DNA from: Lineus longissimus
Taxonomy: Eukaryota > Nemertea > Pilidiophora > Heteronemertea > Lineidae
Direction: 5' to 3'
Length of the DNA: 60,000 bases
Assembly (NCBI RefSeq): GCF_910592395.1
Contig: NC_088320.1
Coordinates: forward strand, 11,036,501 to 11,096,500
Positions within the stretch are counted from its first letter, which is position 1; every line of letters begins with the position of its first letter. Position numbers and translations under genes: made by a program. Shown here in pieces: positions 1 to 8,878 of this stretch. The notes below the pieces were generated by a model. It was not told the origin of the DNA. It was given only the letters and a program-made list of their open reading frames with translations, and searched no databases.

Positions 1-978
1 CAAATCCCCTTAAGTAAAGAAAGTGTCAAACTTTGTTGCATGAATACCCCTTTTGGAAGGTTCTCCTTCAAAAGGCTTCCATTTGGCCTGTGTTCTGCTC
101 CTGAGGTCTTCCAAGCAGCTATGGAAAAAGTGTTGGAAGGTCTGGATGGGGTAAAAGTAGTCATAGACGACATACTGGTTTGGGGAAATACCAAAGAAGA
201 ACATGATGAAAGGTTAAGAAAAGTAATGGAAAGAATCAAGATGTACCACCTGAAACTCAATCATGAAAAATGTCTCATCTGTCAGACAAGTCTCTCATTT
301 GTAGGTGACCGGTACTCAGAAAATGGCATTGAGCCAATGGCTGAAAGAGTTGAGGCAATTACAAAAATGCCACGCCCACAAGACAAAAAGTCACTACAGA
401 GACTGTTAGGTGTGTTTAATTATGTAGGTAAATTCATACCAGGTCTCTCCCAGCGCAATCAGTCACTCCGGTCTCTGCTACAGGACAAAAATGAATGGTC
501 CTGGGGCCCTGAACATGAAAAAGAATGGGCTGATTTGAAAAACTGTCTGATCAAGAGCCCAGTACTGGCCTATTTTGATGCTAAACGTGACACAAAGGTC
601 AGTGCAGATGCCTCAAAAAATGGCATCGGAGCAGTGTTGCTCCAAAAACATGACGCAAATTGGCGCCCAGTTGCCTATGCCGCTAGGTCAATGACCCCGG
701 CAGAGGAACGCTATGCACAGATTGAGAAAGAGTGCCTGGGATTGGCTTATGCATGCCAGAGATTTGATGAATATATCTATGGTCTCCCAACTGTTCAATT
801 GGAAACAGATCATAAGCCTCTCATTCCGATCTCACAAAAGAGCCTAAATGACATGCCAGCTCGAGTGCAGAGGCTCATGATCAAAATCCAAAGGTATGAT
901 GTGGAATTTGTCTACACTCCGGGTAAATTTTTGTACATACCTGACACACTGTCAAGGGCAGGTTACTCTCACTGGTAA
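1..978 (+). CDS. Ty3/gypsy pol fragment: reverse transcriptase and RNase H
   Basis: The frame is open from base 1, so the 5' part of pol and the 5' LTR lie outside the window. The reading starts in the RT fingers/palm (NTPFGRFSFKRLPFGLCSAP) and reaches the catalytic box VIDDIL at about 160-175, the YxDD equivalent. It then runs through the RT connection domain into RNase H (SADASKNGIGAVL near 600-640; ETDHKPL near 805). This order, with integrase following, is typical of Ty3/gypsy (Metaviridae-type) retrotransposons. The frame stops at 976-978, while homology continues one frame over, so pol is broken by a single-base change near 950-975. Probably a decayed copy. Confidence 0.93.
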   Translation, partial: QIPLSKESVKLCCMNTPFGRFSFKRLPFGLCSAPEVFQAAMEKVLEGLDGVKVVIDDILVWGNTKEEHDERLRKVMERIKMYHLKLNHEKCLICQTSLSFVGDRYSENGIEPMAERVEAITKMPRPQDKKSLQRLLGVFNYVGKFIPGLSQRNQSLRSLLQDKNEWSWGPEHEKEWADLKNCLIKSPVLAYFDAKRDTKVSADASKNGIGAVLLQKHDANWRPVAYAARSMTPAEERYAQIEKECLGLAYACQRFDEYIYGLPTVQLETDHKPLIPISQKSLNDMPARVQRLMIKIQRYDVEFVYTPGKFLYIPDTLSRAGYSHW

Positions 979-2383
979 AACAGATGATTTGAGTAATGAG
1001 GTTAAACATCACATAAATATGGTGTATTCCAATATCTCAGCCAGTGAGGAGCAATTAGACAAAATTGCAGAAGCCACAGCAAGTGACCCAGTCTTGACAG
1101 TTGTCACTAGTAATCTTGAAAAGACAGTCTGGGCCAAAGGGTCAGCCAGTGCATATTTTCCTTATAGACATGAGTTGACAATGATCAATGGTATTCTATT
1201 TAAGGGAAACAGGATTATTATTCCTACCAGCATGAGACAAGAAATGTTAGGCCGCCTTCATGAAGGGCACTTGGGGACAGAGAAAATTAAATCCCTGGCT
1301 AGAAACAGTCTTTTTTGGCCCAGTATGGCTGAGGATATAGACAGAATAACATCAGAATGTAGCATTTGTCAGAAGTTCAAGTACAAGCAACAGAAAGAAA
1401 ACCTGAAGGTGACGTATGATCAAATTGGGCCATGGGAAAGAATTGGCTCTGATCTATTTGAGTTGGGTAACAAAGATTACCTATTGGTCATTGACTACCA
1501 CTCAAATTTCCCTGAAGTTGTAAAACTCAGCTCAACCAGTTCACCATCCGTGATTAGACATCTGAAGTCTATCTTCAGTAGACATGGTATTCCCAAGATT
1601 GTAGTCACAGATAATGGACCACAGTATGCCAGCTTCGAGTTCAGGGAATTTGCAGGTCACTATGGATTTAAACACATAACTTCATCACCAGTATATCCCC
1701 AGAGTAATGGGAAATCTGAAAAGGGTGTTCAGATTGTTAAGAGGTTGCTAAAGAAAGCTATTGAGAGTGGTCAAGACCCAGAACTGGCACTATTGCAATA
1801 TAGGTCAGCACCCCTGAAATGTGGAAAATCCCCAGCTGAACTCCTGTTTAACAGACAGTTGAAAACAAGAGTACCAAGAGTCAACAAAACTGAGCAAGAC
1901 TCGCAACTGGGTGAAAATATGAAATCTCTCAAAGTTCAACAAAAAGCTCAGTATGACAAATCTGCCAAAGATTTGGTCCCATTAGTATCTGGTGATGTTG
2001 TTCGTCTCAGGTTTCCGCCAAATAGTAAGGAATGGAACATCAAGGCAAAAATTGTAAGGGAGGTAGCTCCCAGGTCTTATGAGATTGTAACAGAACAAGG
2101 GAAGGTGTATAGGAGAAATAGAAGACACCTACTGAAAACAAAGGAATTGTATGTTCAGGAACAAACAGGGCTGTCGGATGAATCTTATGCCAGTATCTTC
2201 AACCAAGTTGATAAATTGTCAACAAATTCACTGCCAGCTGTGGTAGACTCTCAGGTTCAGGAAACTGCCCAGGTTGTTCCAGGACTTCTCTCAAGTAGTC
2301 CTCAGAGTACTAGTAGTCCTCAGATTACAAGGCGTTCTGCTAGAATCAGCAAGCCTCCAACAAGACTTATTGAACAGATGTGA
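950..2383 (+). CDS. Ty3/gypsy pol fragment: integrase and C-terminal tail
   Basis: This continues the upstream RT/RNase H reading in the +1 frame; the same frame is open from 896, but family-like residues begin after about 950. It shows the HHCC zinc-binding N-terminus (HEGHLGTEKI ... CSICQKFK, about 1258-1380). The rve core follows, with its DDE residues in GSDLFELG (about 1447), TDNGPQYAS (about 1608) and NGKSEKGVQ (about 1707). A basic C-terminal region (RFPPNSKEWNIKAKIV) lies before the stop at 2381-2383. Integrase would insert element cDNA into chromosomes. No chromodomain is seen at its C-terminus. Together with the LTR behind it, this defines a gypsy element in plus orientation. Confidence 0.93.
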   Translation, partial: CQGQVTLTGKTDDLSNEVKHHINMVYSNISASEEQLDKIAEATASDPVLTVVTSNLEKTVWAKGSASAYFPYRHELTMINGILFKGNRIIIPTSMRQEMLGRLHEGHLGTEKIKSLARNSLFWPSMAEDIDRITSECSICQKFKYKQQKENLKVTYDQIGPWERIGSDLFELGNKDYLLVIDYHSNFPEVVKLSSTSSPSVIRHLKSIFSRHGIPKIVVTDNGPQYASFEFREFAGHYGFKHITSSPVYPQSNGKSEKGVQIVKRLLKKAIESGQDPELALLQYRSAPLKCGKSPAELLFNRQLKTRVPRVNKTEQDSQLGENMKSLKVQQKAQYDKSAKDLVPLVSGDVVRLRFPPNSKEWNIKAKIVREVAPRSYEIVTEQGKVYRRNRRHLLKTKELYVQEQTGLSDESYASIFNQVDKLSTNSLPAVVDSQVQETAQVVPGLLSSSPQSTSSPQITRRSARISKPPTRLIEQM

Positions 2384-2472
2384 ATTAGGTATTGAGTGAA
2401 AGTAAGGACAGTGACAATCTTAATAGGTGAAAGTGAGGGCTACAATATAATAATTTGTTATTGTTATTGTTT

Positions 2473-2473
<1 letters not shown>

Positions 2474-2508
<35 letters not shown>

Positions 2509-2511
2509 AGA
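2474..2511 (+). other. Polypurine tract before the 3' LTR
   Basis: A run of 32 A residues followed by GGGAGA directly abuts the TGTAAG start of the LTR. This is the expected plus-strand primer site for an LTR retrotransposon. The A-run is unusually long and may have expanded as a microsatellite. Confidence 0.75.
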
Positions 2512-2682
2512 TGTAAGCTAGCGCCACCTGTTCTTAGTGTTTGTAACTAATCTTAATGACTAGCGCATGCGTAATAAAGGCATCCGCCATCTCTAGTAGA
2601 AACTACACGCTTGTCGATTTACACTGCCCGCTTGACTTGCTACTTCTTGCTACACTCCGGATGCAGTGGAGACGACCTTACA
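2512..2682 (+). repeat. 3' LTR of the Ty3/gypsy element (171 bp)
   Basis: The segment starts TGTAAG and ends CTTACA, a perfect 6-bp terminal inverted repeat of TG...CA type. It begins immediately after the polypurine tract and contains AATAAA at 2573-2578. At 171 bp it is short but within the range of small gypsy LTRs. The 5' LTR is off-window, so neither LTR divergence (age) nor the target duplication can be read here. Confidence 0.85.
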
Positions 2683-3968
2683 CCCACTGTTCGGTCTATC
2701 ATTAGATCGTGTGAATAGGAAGACGGGGGCACCGCCGATTAATGATGATCCAGAATGTGAGTGAGACGATATCACATTGATTAAAGGGCACCGTCGATTA
2801 CTGAGCATGGCGATCCAGAGGCACGCCCTAACCTAAAGCCGCTTGGTTTTCGGTATGCCATCCTCCATTCAAGCCCGGATTCCACATATTCCTTGGACCC
2901 AGCTACTTGCAAGCCAAAACAAATATGGCGACGGTAGCCCCGATTCGGCAATCGAATGGCATGTCTTGCATTCAAAATAACTCAAAAACTTGACCCCCTA
3001 AATGACTGAAACTCATAGATTATCTTTAGAAACATTATTCAATGGTTTTAAACCACAAATACCCTGTTCTTGAACTGTTGGTCATGATTGGTCATGATTG
3101 GACATGATTGGTCATGATTGGTCGTGATTTAGTATTACCGGAACCTTGTATGTCAGATTCGTATTTACCGCTATTTAAGTCAAAATCACAGCCCCTCCCC
3201 TATTTCAATTCCCTATGCATTGCAGTGCTTTGTACTTTCAAGTTTCGTGTACACCCTGTGTGTAGTTTACGGTGTAGCCTACTTGGTGTAGGCCTACTGT
3301 GTTTATAAATGTTATTCTGCATGCGTTTTGACAGATGTCAGAGTCGACTTCGGAGTGTATTTTCATCAATCTATCAAGTTCCATTTATCTCATCCCTCAA
3401 AATTCATAATCTCTCGGCATTTTTATATCGTTTCACGATTAAGTCGTGGTGTTAGACCACAATTGCCGCATTTTATTCAAGTTTCATTTGGGATGATTTC
3501 TTCACAGGTTCCGTCGAACAGCCGACGTCTCCCTGTTATTTTTCCTATTCTAGAAAATCACTCAGAACTGACTCTCACCTCTGTCAACTTTCATGTAGCT
3601 CGGTAAAAGTGATCTTGGGTAACACCTTTCGCAAATCGTACCTCTCTTGTGACATTTTTATCCGTAAAAATCGACACATTTTGACCTGTTTGTGAACTTT
3701 CATACGGAGCATCTCCTGTTCATACATGGCGTATGCCCTTTGGGTGACGACACCGGGTTTCGCACCCAGATTCCGAGTTCACATGGTACTTTAAACTTTG
3801 TGAATTGTTTTAAAACTTTAGAATATCAAAATTAGATATATGTTCCATTTAATCGAGCAATCTCATTCTTGATACTCATGTCAGAATTATTTGCGAAACC
3901 TTTGAATTCGTATTGCAATTTCCGTCGTCTGCTATTTTCGGTCTGTCATCACGTGGTTTACAACCACA
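2683..3968. other. Non-coding stretch with a short decamer array
   Basis: No coding region with family-like content is visible. Short open frames at 3108-3308 and 3328-3606 have no recognisable domain. The only structure noted is five tandem 10-bp units of GTCATGATTG type at 3081-3130, the last two diverged. Confidence 0.5.
3081..3130. repeat. Five-copy 10-bp tandem repeat
   Basis: Units read GTCATGATTG, with one GACATGATTG and a final GTCGTGATTT. ATTGG is the inverse of CCAAT, so the array also presents several CCAAT-box-like sites. A simple minisatellite is the conservative reading. Confidence 0.8.
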
Positions 3969-5102
3969 TTTTTACCTCACCTCTTAGCAGAGGTGAGCTT
4001 ATCCCATACCGTGGCGTCCGTCGTCCGTCGTCGTCGTCGTCGTCGTCGTCCGTCGTCGTCCGTCGTCCGTTAGCAGGGCACGTTTCGTAACTGTTAGAGC
4101 TATTGAGTTGAAACTTGGTACACATGTACCCTTATGTAATGACACCTCATGGAGACCAAGTTTCGGTCCGATTCGTTTCATGGTTTGGCCACCAGGGGGC
4201 CAAACGTTAAAAGTGAAAATATGCAATATCTCCCTTAATAGTAGTCGGGAAATTTTGAAAAAAATATGGTAGGTACTTCTAGCAAAGGTGCATCATATAT
4301 CCTCCGGGTTTTTCATTTGACCTCCTTTTCAAGGTCACAGAGGTCAAATGGTGTAAATTGGCCGTCAGGCCGTAACTATGGCACGTTTCTTAACTGCAAT
4401 GACTATTGATTCCAAATTTCGTACACATTTACCCCTTAGTCAGGTGATCTCAGGGACCGAAGTTTGGTCCAATATGATTCACCACTTGACCACCAGGGGG
4501 CAAAATCCAAAAACCTTAAAAATGTGATTATTCCTTAACTTCTTGCCTGATTGCCACCAATTTGATATCATGGGAACATCTAACCACCATACAGTATACG
4601 TCACACAGGTTTTTGATTTGACCTTCTTGTCAAGGTCACAGAGGTCAAATGGCGTAAATTGGCCGTCAGGCCGTAACTATGGCATGTTTCTTAACTGCAA
4701 TGACTATTGATCACAAATTAAGTACACATGTACCCCTTGGTCAGGTTATCTCAGGTACTGAAGTTTGGTGCGATCTGATTTGCCGTTTGGCCTCCAGGGA
4801 GGGGGTCAAATCCTAAATTCTTCAAAATGCCATTATTCCTAGTAATTACTTGCCCGATTGGCACCAATTTTATATCATAAGTACATCTAATTCTAACAAC
4901 CATTCAATGTGTCACCCGGATCTTTTTTGATTTGACCTACTTTTCAAGGTCACAGAGGTCGAATGTACTGTAAATTGGCCATTTTGGGGAAATTGTAATT
5001 GCTTGGACCTACATCAAACCTAACACTACATTACACAATACCATGATCTTTATCCATCTTTCCTCCACATGAGGTGAGCACAATGGCCCTGGCCATTTCA
5101 TT
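3969..5102 (-). mobile_element. Dispersed repeat family R, copy R1 (inverted)
   Basis: The copy reads in reverse relative to the other full copies. On the plus strand it opens with the palindrome AGCAGAGGTGAGCT next to its inverse, then a (GTC)n/(CGT)n tract at about 4017-4075. Three imperfect tandem monomers of about 300 bp follow, and it closes with ACATGAGGTGAGCACAATGG and the palindrome AATGGCCCTGGCCATT at about 5082-5097. Each monomer carries an AGGTCACAGAGGTCA block (4332-4346, 4633-4647, a diverged one near 4947) and two carry a CCACCAGGGGGC block (4186-4201, 4487-4502). No protein is encoded, so it is non-autonomous. Palindromic ends, internal tandem monomers and a microsatellite resemble Helitron/HINE-type elements, but that class is inferred. 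Confidence 0.85.
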
Positions 5103-6184
5103 CTACTGTAACACCGGCCCCGAGTCGTCGTGTGACGAATATATAACCGTTTAAACTATCTAAAACCTATTTTCATGTATTTTCATCCATGTTTCTCGCG
5201 TTTTGAGTTAAAATTCGGAAGGAAACGACCCCGTGTTGGTTCTGGAAGCGTTTTATTGTGACTTTGATTTCGTAGTTCGGCCATTCCGCACCCTGTCTTT
5301 ATGCGCAAAATTATACCAACTTTTTGGGCCGAATTTCGATACTAATTTCCCTTTAGAATAATTCTGAACCAACATTTCTTCTTGAAACTTCATCCTTTTA
5401 AAGATAAAACCTTATTCTATCTTAGGTATGTAAATTCGAGTAGTGAATCGGTAACAGAATTATTTTCTGCAACAAATTGTAAACTTGATGTAAACGTCGT
5501 CCGAGTTTAGCAAAGCCGCGTAACCCGTTTTTGTCGTATTATTGTTTACGAGTCAATTATCAGTACAAATTCTGTTTGTAAATAATTCTTTATGTAGGAT
5601 TTTGGCTGAATCTTTCACAACTTGTAATCATCTTTTTTGGTCGTCTACGTCATTTTTAGCAGAAAGTCGCTACAAGAATTATTTCTAGTTAGAAATACCT
5701 TGCGTGGTCCCGTTTTGTATGAATTAAGGCGCAAGACCGCCTTTTTGGTAAATCTTTCTTTAAAATTTCTGTGAGAAATTGAATCTCAAATAATTGTTTG
5801 TGGAGGAATTTCCGTAAACTTCCTCTCCCCGGTAGATAAGTTCCTATTCTATACCGTTTGTACAATTGTTAAGTCTTGTCTTATAAAAGAATTATTTGTC
5901 GATCAAAATGCCAAATTTGGTCGCGGTCTTCCGCCCTCTTTAAAGGGAATTAACGTTAAAATTATTTTGTCGGGAAAATTCGGCTTTTTCATTCGTCTGA
6001 CAAATAATTCTTTGTGAGCGGATTTCTATAAACTTCCTCGTCAGGATAGATATACCCTTACTCTATCACGTGTGTATGATTTCTTTGCGACAACTTGTAA
6101 AATAATTATTTGTGAGTTTGAAATGTAAATGTTAGACATTTTTAGACGGAATTCTACGTCATCAGAATCCAAATTTCGACGTTT

Positions 6185-6265
6185 CCTATTGGTCAATCGC
6201 TGTTATGACGTTATGTTTTTGACGTCTAAAATGTATAAAAGGCGTCATTTCTGAACAGTTAGACA
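6185..6265 (+). promoter_or_regulatory. Candidate TATA promoter without an assigned gene
   Basis: An inverted CCAAT box (ATTGG, about 6188-6192), a TGACGT half-CRE (about 6220) and TATAAAAGG at 6234-6242 are spaced as in a pol II core promoter. An initiator would fall near 6264 (GAACAGTTAGACAG). No coding frame follows closely, so an LTR U3/R boundary or a non-coding transcript is possible. Confidence 0.35.
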
Positions 6266-6753
6266 GTTTCAATTTTGGACTCCATTTGTAAGGTTAAAAT
6301 CCTAAAAATTTAAAGCGAGACCCTCGTAGGCTTGCCTGCGAGTAGGTCCATGCTTTTGTATTAGGAATGTACATAATACATGGAATTTTAGTGTGAATTA
6401 CGGAATTGGCACTCAATTTCGGAATTCCTTTTTCTATTCCTATGTGTTTGTCTGCCCCATGCTTCCCATTATGTCAGCGAGGGCAGATCCTAATGCACTT
6501 TAGACCACGGTCAAATATTTAAATCCGTTCATAAATCATTTACATCTAAATTTCTACATGTGCTTCGTAATCAGACCACTCCTCGCTTCGCTTAGCCAAG
6601 ATGGCTGATACGTTGATTTATCAAAGAACCGTCCTGTCTTAAGATTTAAGATACTCATTAGGAGTTAATCCTAATATCATTATCTTTTAGTTTAACTGGA
6701 AACTGTACTTTAACGTCGCCTCCTCATCCGTTCTGCTGTCGTCGTCATCAAAA

Positions 6754-6775
6754 TTATATATATATATATATATAT
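6754..6775. repeat. (TA)n microsatellite
   Basis: About eleven TA units in an AT-rich setting. Confidence 0.9.
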
Positions 6776-6995
6776 CATACTTCATTTCCATGAATGATAT
6801 CGATTTTGCATAAGCACCTATTAAACAAATCTCGGGATATTTCATACATTTGACTTCGTTGATATTATTACCTACAAGCTTTGTGGCGTGCCCTGACGGA
6901 CTAACGTAAGGTCACTAGTCACGGATTTAGTCACTTGTCGTTACGAAGGGGATAGTTGGTGAACATCCTTATGGTACTGAACTTGGCGATCTCTT

Positions 6996-7330
6996 TGGCG
7001 CGACCCTGTCCATGCCAAGTTTCACCCTGCCACCCACCATGAAGGAAGGACGACCCCAAGTTGAACTGGCGCGACTCTGTCCATGCCAAGTTTCATCCTG
7101 CAACCCACCATGAAGGAAGGACGACCCCAAGTTGAACTGGTCGACTATGTATAGAGACGGGGTGGCGCATAGAATCCCGTCATTACGATTTGAAGTCGTC
7201 CTTTCTTCTCGGTTGATTAGTGGTTGAAACATGGCATGGACAGAGTCGTGCGAGAACACGGCTATGTCGCACCAGTACCACTTGGTGTCGTCTTTCCTTC
7301 TTGGTGGATGGCAGGTAAAAGTCGCATGGA
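6996..7330. repeat. 71-bp direct duplication with an inverted third copy
   Basis: Two adjacent 71-bp units (6996-7066 and 7067-7137) both begin TGGCGCGAC and share CCATGAAGGAAGGACGACCC. A diverged inverse copy lies at about 7225-7330: TGAAACATGGCATGGACAGA matches the complement of 7071-7094. The region could fold into a long imperfect hairpin, like a foldback or MITE fragment. The short frame at 6969-7373 (minus) is a by-product of the repeat. Confidence 0.7.
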
Positions 7331-7333
7331 CAT

Positions 7334-8878
7334 AAGGCCCTTTTCCACTACCGCACAATCTGTCCCTGTTCAACTGTGCCGTGCTCGGTCCGGACCAATC
7401 TTGACACTAGAGGCGCTGATGTCGTTCCTAAACAACGGCTCTAGCACTGCTAAATTGCCACCATCTTGAAAAGCAGTACCGCGCATGTGGAAATGTAAAG
7501 AATCTTTACAATTGCAAAGAGGCTATCGCATCACCACTACGCCCGAGAACACGATGGCTGCACTACGCTGCATTGATAGTTTGCAATAAATTCACGTAAA
7601 AACACACCAGAACATCTCGGGTTTTATTTACAAAGATCGTATTTTGTTATTTATTTATAAAACAAGCCATTTTATGAAAGAAGGTGGCACTTACTGCCTG
7701 GATAAGACTTTGGAGTTTGAAGTGGTGGTGACGCAGTGTTGAAAACACCTGAATCTCAGGATGCCGATATCCAAGATGGCGGAATTTTACCAATTCCAGT
7801 GTCTGAAATTGAATTTTAATTTCGGCACTGTGCGAGTTTGGGTCCGGACCCGGCCCACTTGTTTTGTACCATTTCCATTGCGCGCAATAATATCCAGGCC
7901 AAATTCTGGTGTCCACATCGGCCGCTGTCAGCAGCGCTACTCTCCTATTTTTGGAGTTAGGAATGTAAGTAAAATTCTCTCTCAGACTTTTAGCTGCAGA
8001 CGGTTATAATTTTCCCTTACCAATGGCATTGATGTCAGTGTCTGAAAATTCATCTCCACTGGCCAGATCTCCGGCAATACTATAGATATCCTCCACTGGC
8101 TCTGACAGGCTCTCCCCCGAAGTGGAATCCTGCAATTTTGAACCTGCAGCTGCATTGGCAATAGGTGCCCCTAACGTGGCAGGACATGGCTTCTTGGTCT
8201 TGGAAGTTTTCGTTTTTGCAGACTGGAGCAGAATTGACGGCCTTGACATCGGCCTGTTTCCCAAGATTTCATCCATCCTATCGTAGAACTCCCAAGTTTT
8301 CCGCCCACGGCCGGACCGGCCATTGTTATCAAGAACTTCCCGATACTTTTTTTCGTTTTTTTCACTTTTTCCTGGCACTCCTTCGAATCCTGACATTGAG
8401 AGGGACACGGCGATTTGCGAAAAAATCTTGTTATTGTGGCTAGCCCCCTCCAATTGAGCATGTATCGTCTCCTCGCCCCCAATAGTAATCAATCGTTTCC
8501 GGAACGCTCCATGTTGCCCCTCTTGTTGTTGCTGAAGGTGCTGCTGCTGGCATGTTGTAGCGATATAAATCAATAACTTACGACAGAACTGCACAGTGAC
8601 AGAAATACCGGGGAACGACAACGGTCAAGGTCATTAGTGAGCATGCGCACTATTACTCAGATAAGTGGGCCCGGCCCAGTTCGCGTTTCCACTGCTCATT
8701 TTTATTGCCGAACCGTGCTCGACCCGGGTCGAGCTCACGTCCTTTTGGGGGGGTTCGGCCCACATGGAAATGGCACCGTGCCGAGCCCGGTCGACCCATT
8801 TCCATTACACTTTTTTTAACCGAGCCGTGCTCGACCTGGGTCAAGGCCCGGCAATTTTTGATAGTGGAAAAGGGGCTT
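7334..8878 (-). mobile_element. Inverted-repeat DNA element carrying a Myb/SANT-like ORF (Harbinger-like)
   Basis: The left end reads AAGGCCCTTTTCCACTACC (from 7334). The right end, complemented, reads AAGCCCCTTTTCCACTATC (ending at 8878). Subterminal GTGCTCG/GGTCGAGCACGGCTCGG blocks are also inverted between the two sides. The inside holds a minus-strand Myb/SANT-like ORF. PIF/Harbinger transposons encode a DDE transposase and a separate Myb-like DNA-binding protein; no transposase is visible here, so this would be a non-autonomous derivative. No clean target duplication was found, so boundaries are approximate. Confidence 0.55.
8004..8621 (-). CDS. Myb/SANT-like DNA-binding protein, partial domain
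   Basis: A 205-residue frame. Residues about 50-140 match the second half of a trihelix Myb/SANT-like domain: EETIHAQLEGASHNNKIFSQ, then KKYREVLDNNGRSGRGRKTW and FYDRMDEILGNRP. The centre of the domain (after MSGFEG) is short and diverged, where relatives have a conserved helix. The first Trp-containing helix is missing or lies in an unseen exon. A Q-rich stretch (QQQHLQQQQ) precedes it and an acidic/serine tail follows. Such domains accompany Harbinger transposases and also occur in expanded host families. In the element it would bind terminal repeats, but here it is probably decayed. The start Met is uncertain. Confidence 0.7.
   Translation of the reverse strand: MSFPGISVTVQFCRKLLIYIATTCQQQHLQQQQEGQHGAFRKRLITIGGEETIHAQLEGASHNNKIFSQIAVSLSMSGFEGVPGKSEKNEKKYREVLDNNGRSGRGRKTWEFYDRMDEILGNRPMSRPSILLQSAKTKTSKTKKPCPATLGAPIANAAAGSKLQDSTSGESLSEPVEDIYSIAGDLASGDEFSDTDINAIGKGKL

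Larger units (their letters stand above)
5103..6995. other. Non-coding, AT-rich stretch; possible decayed element
   Basis: No domain-bearing frame is seen. The stretch has diverged recurring phrases such as AATAATTATTTGT/AATTCTTTGT (about 5570-6120), a promoter-like cluster at 6185-6265 and a (TA)n microsatellite at about 6754-6775. It starts TGTAACACCGG at 5107, which could be an LTR start, but no matching end was found. Confidence 0.4.

Noticed and set aside
3999-4226. Poly-Arg/Thr/Ser ORFs over (GAC)n tracts, also at 26883-27290, 39777-40269 and 42446-42649
   Set aside because: Translation of the family R microsatellite; the same artefact occurs at each copy.
5107-6995. Solo LTR starting TGTAACACCGG
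   Set aside because: No matching CA-type end or target duplication could be found, so it was left as an unassigned stretch.
8171-8482. 103-residue minus-strand ORF
   Set aside because: Out-of-frame shadow of the Myb/SANT-like ORF at 8004-8621.
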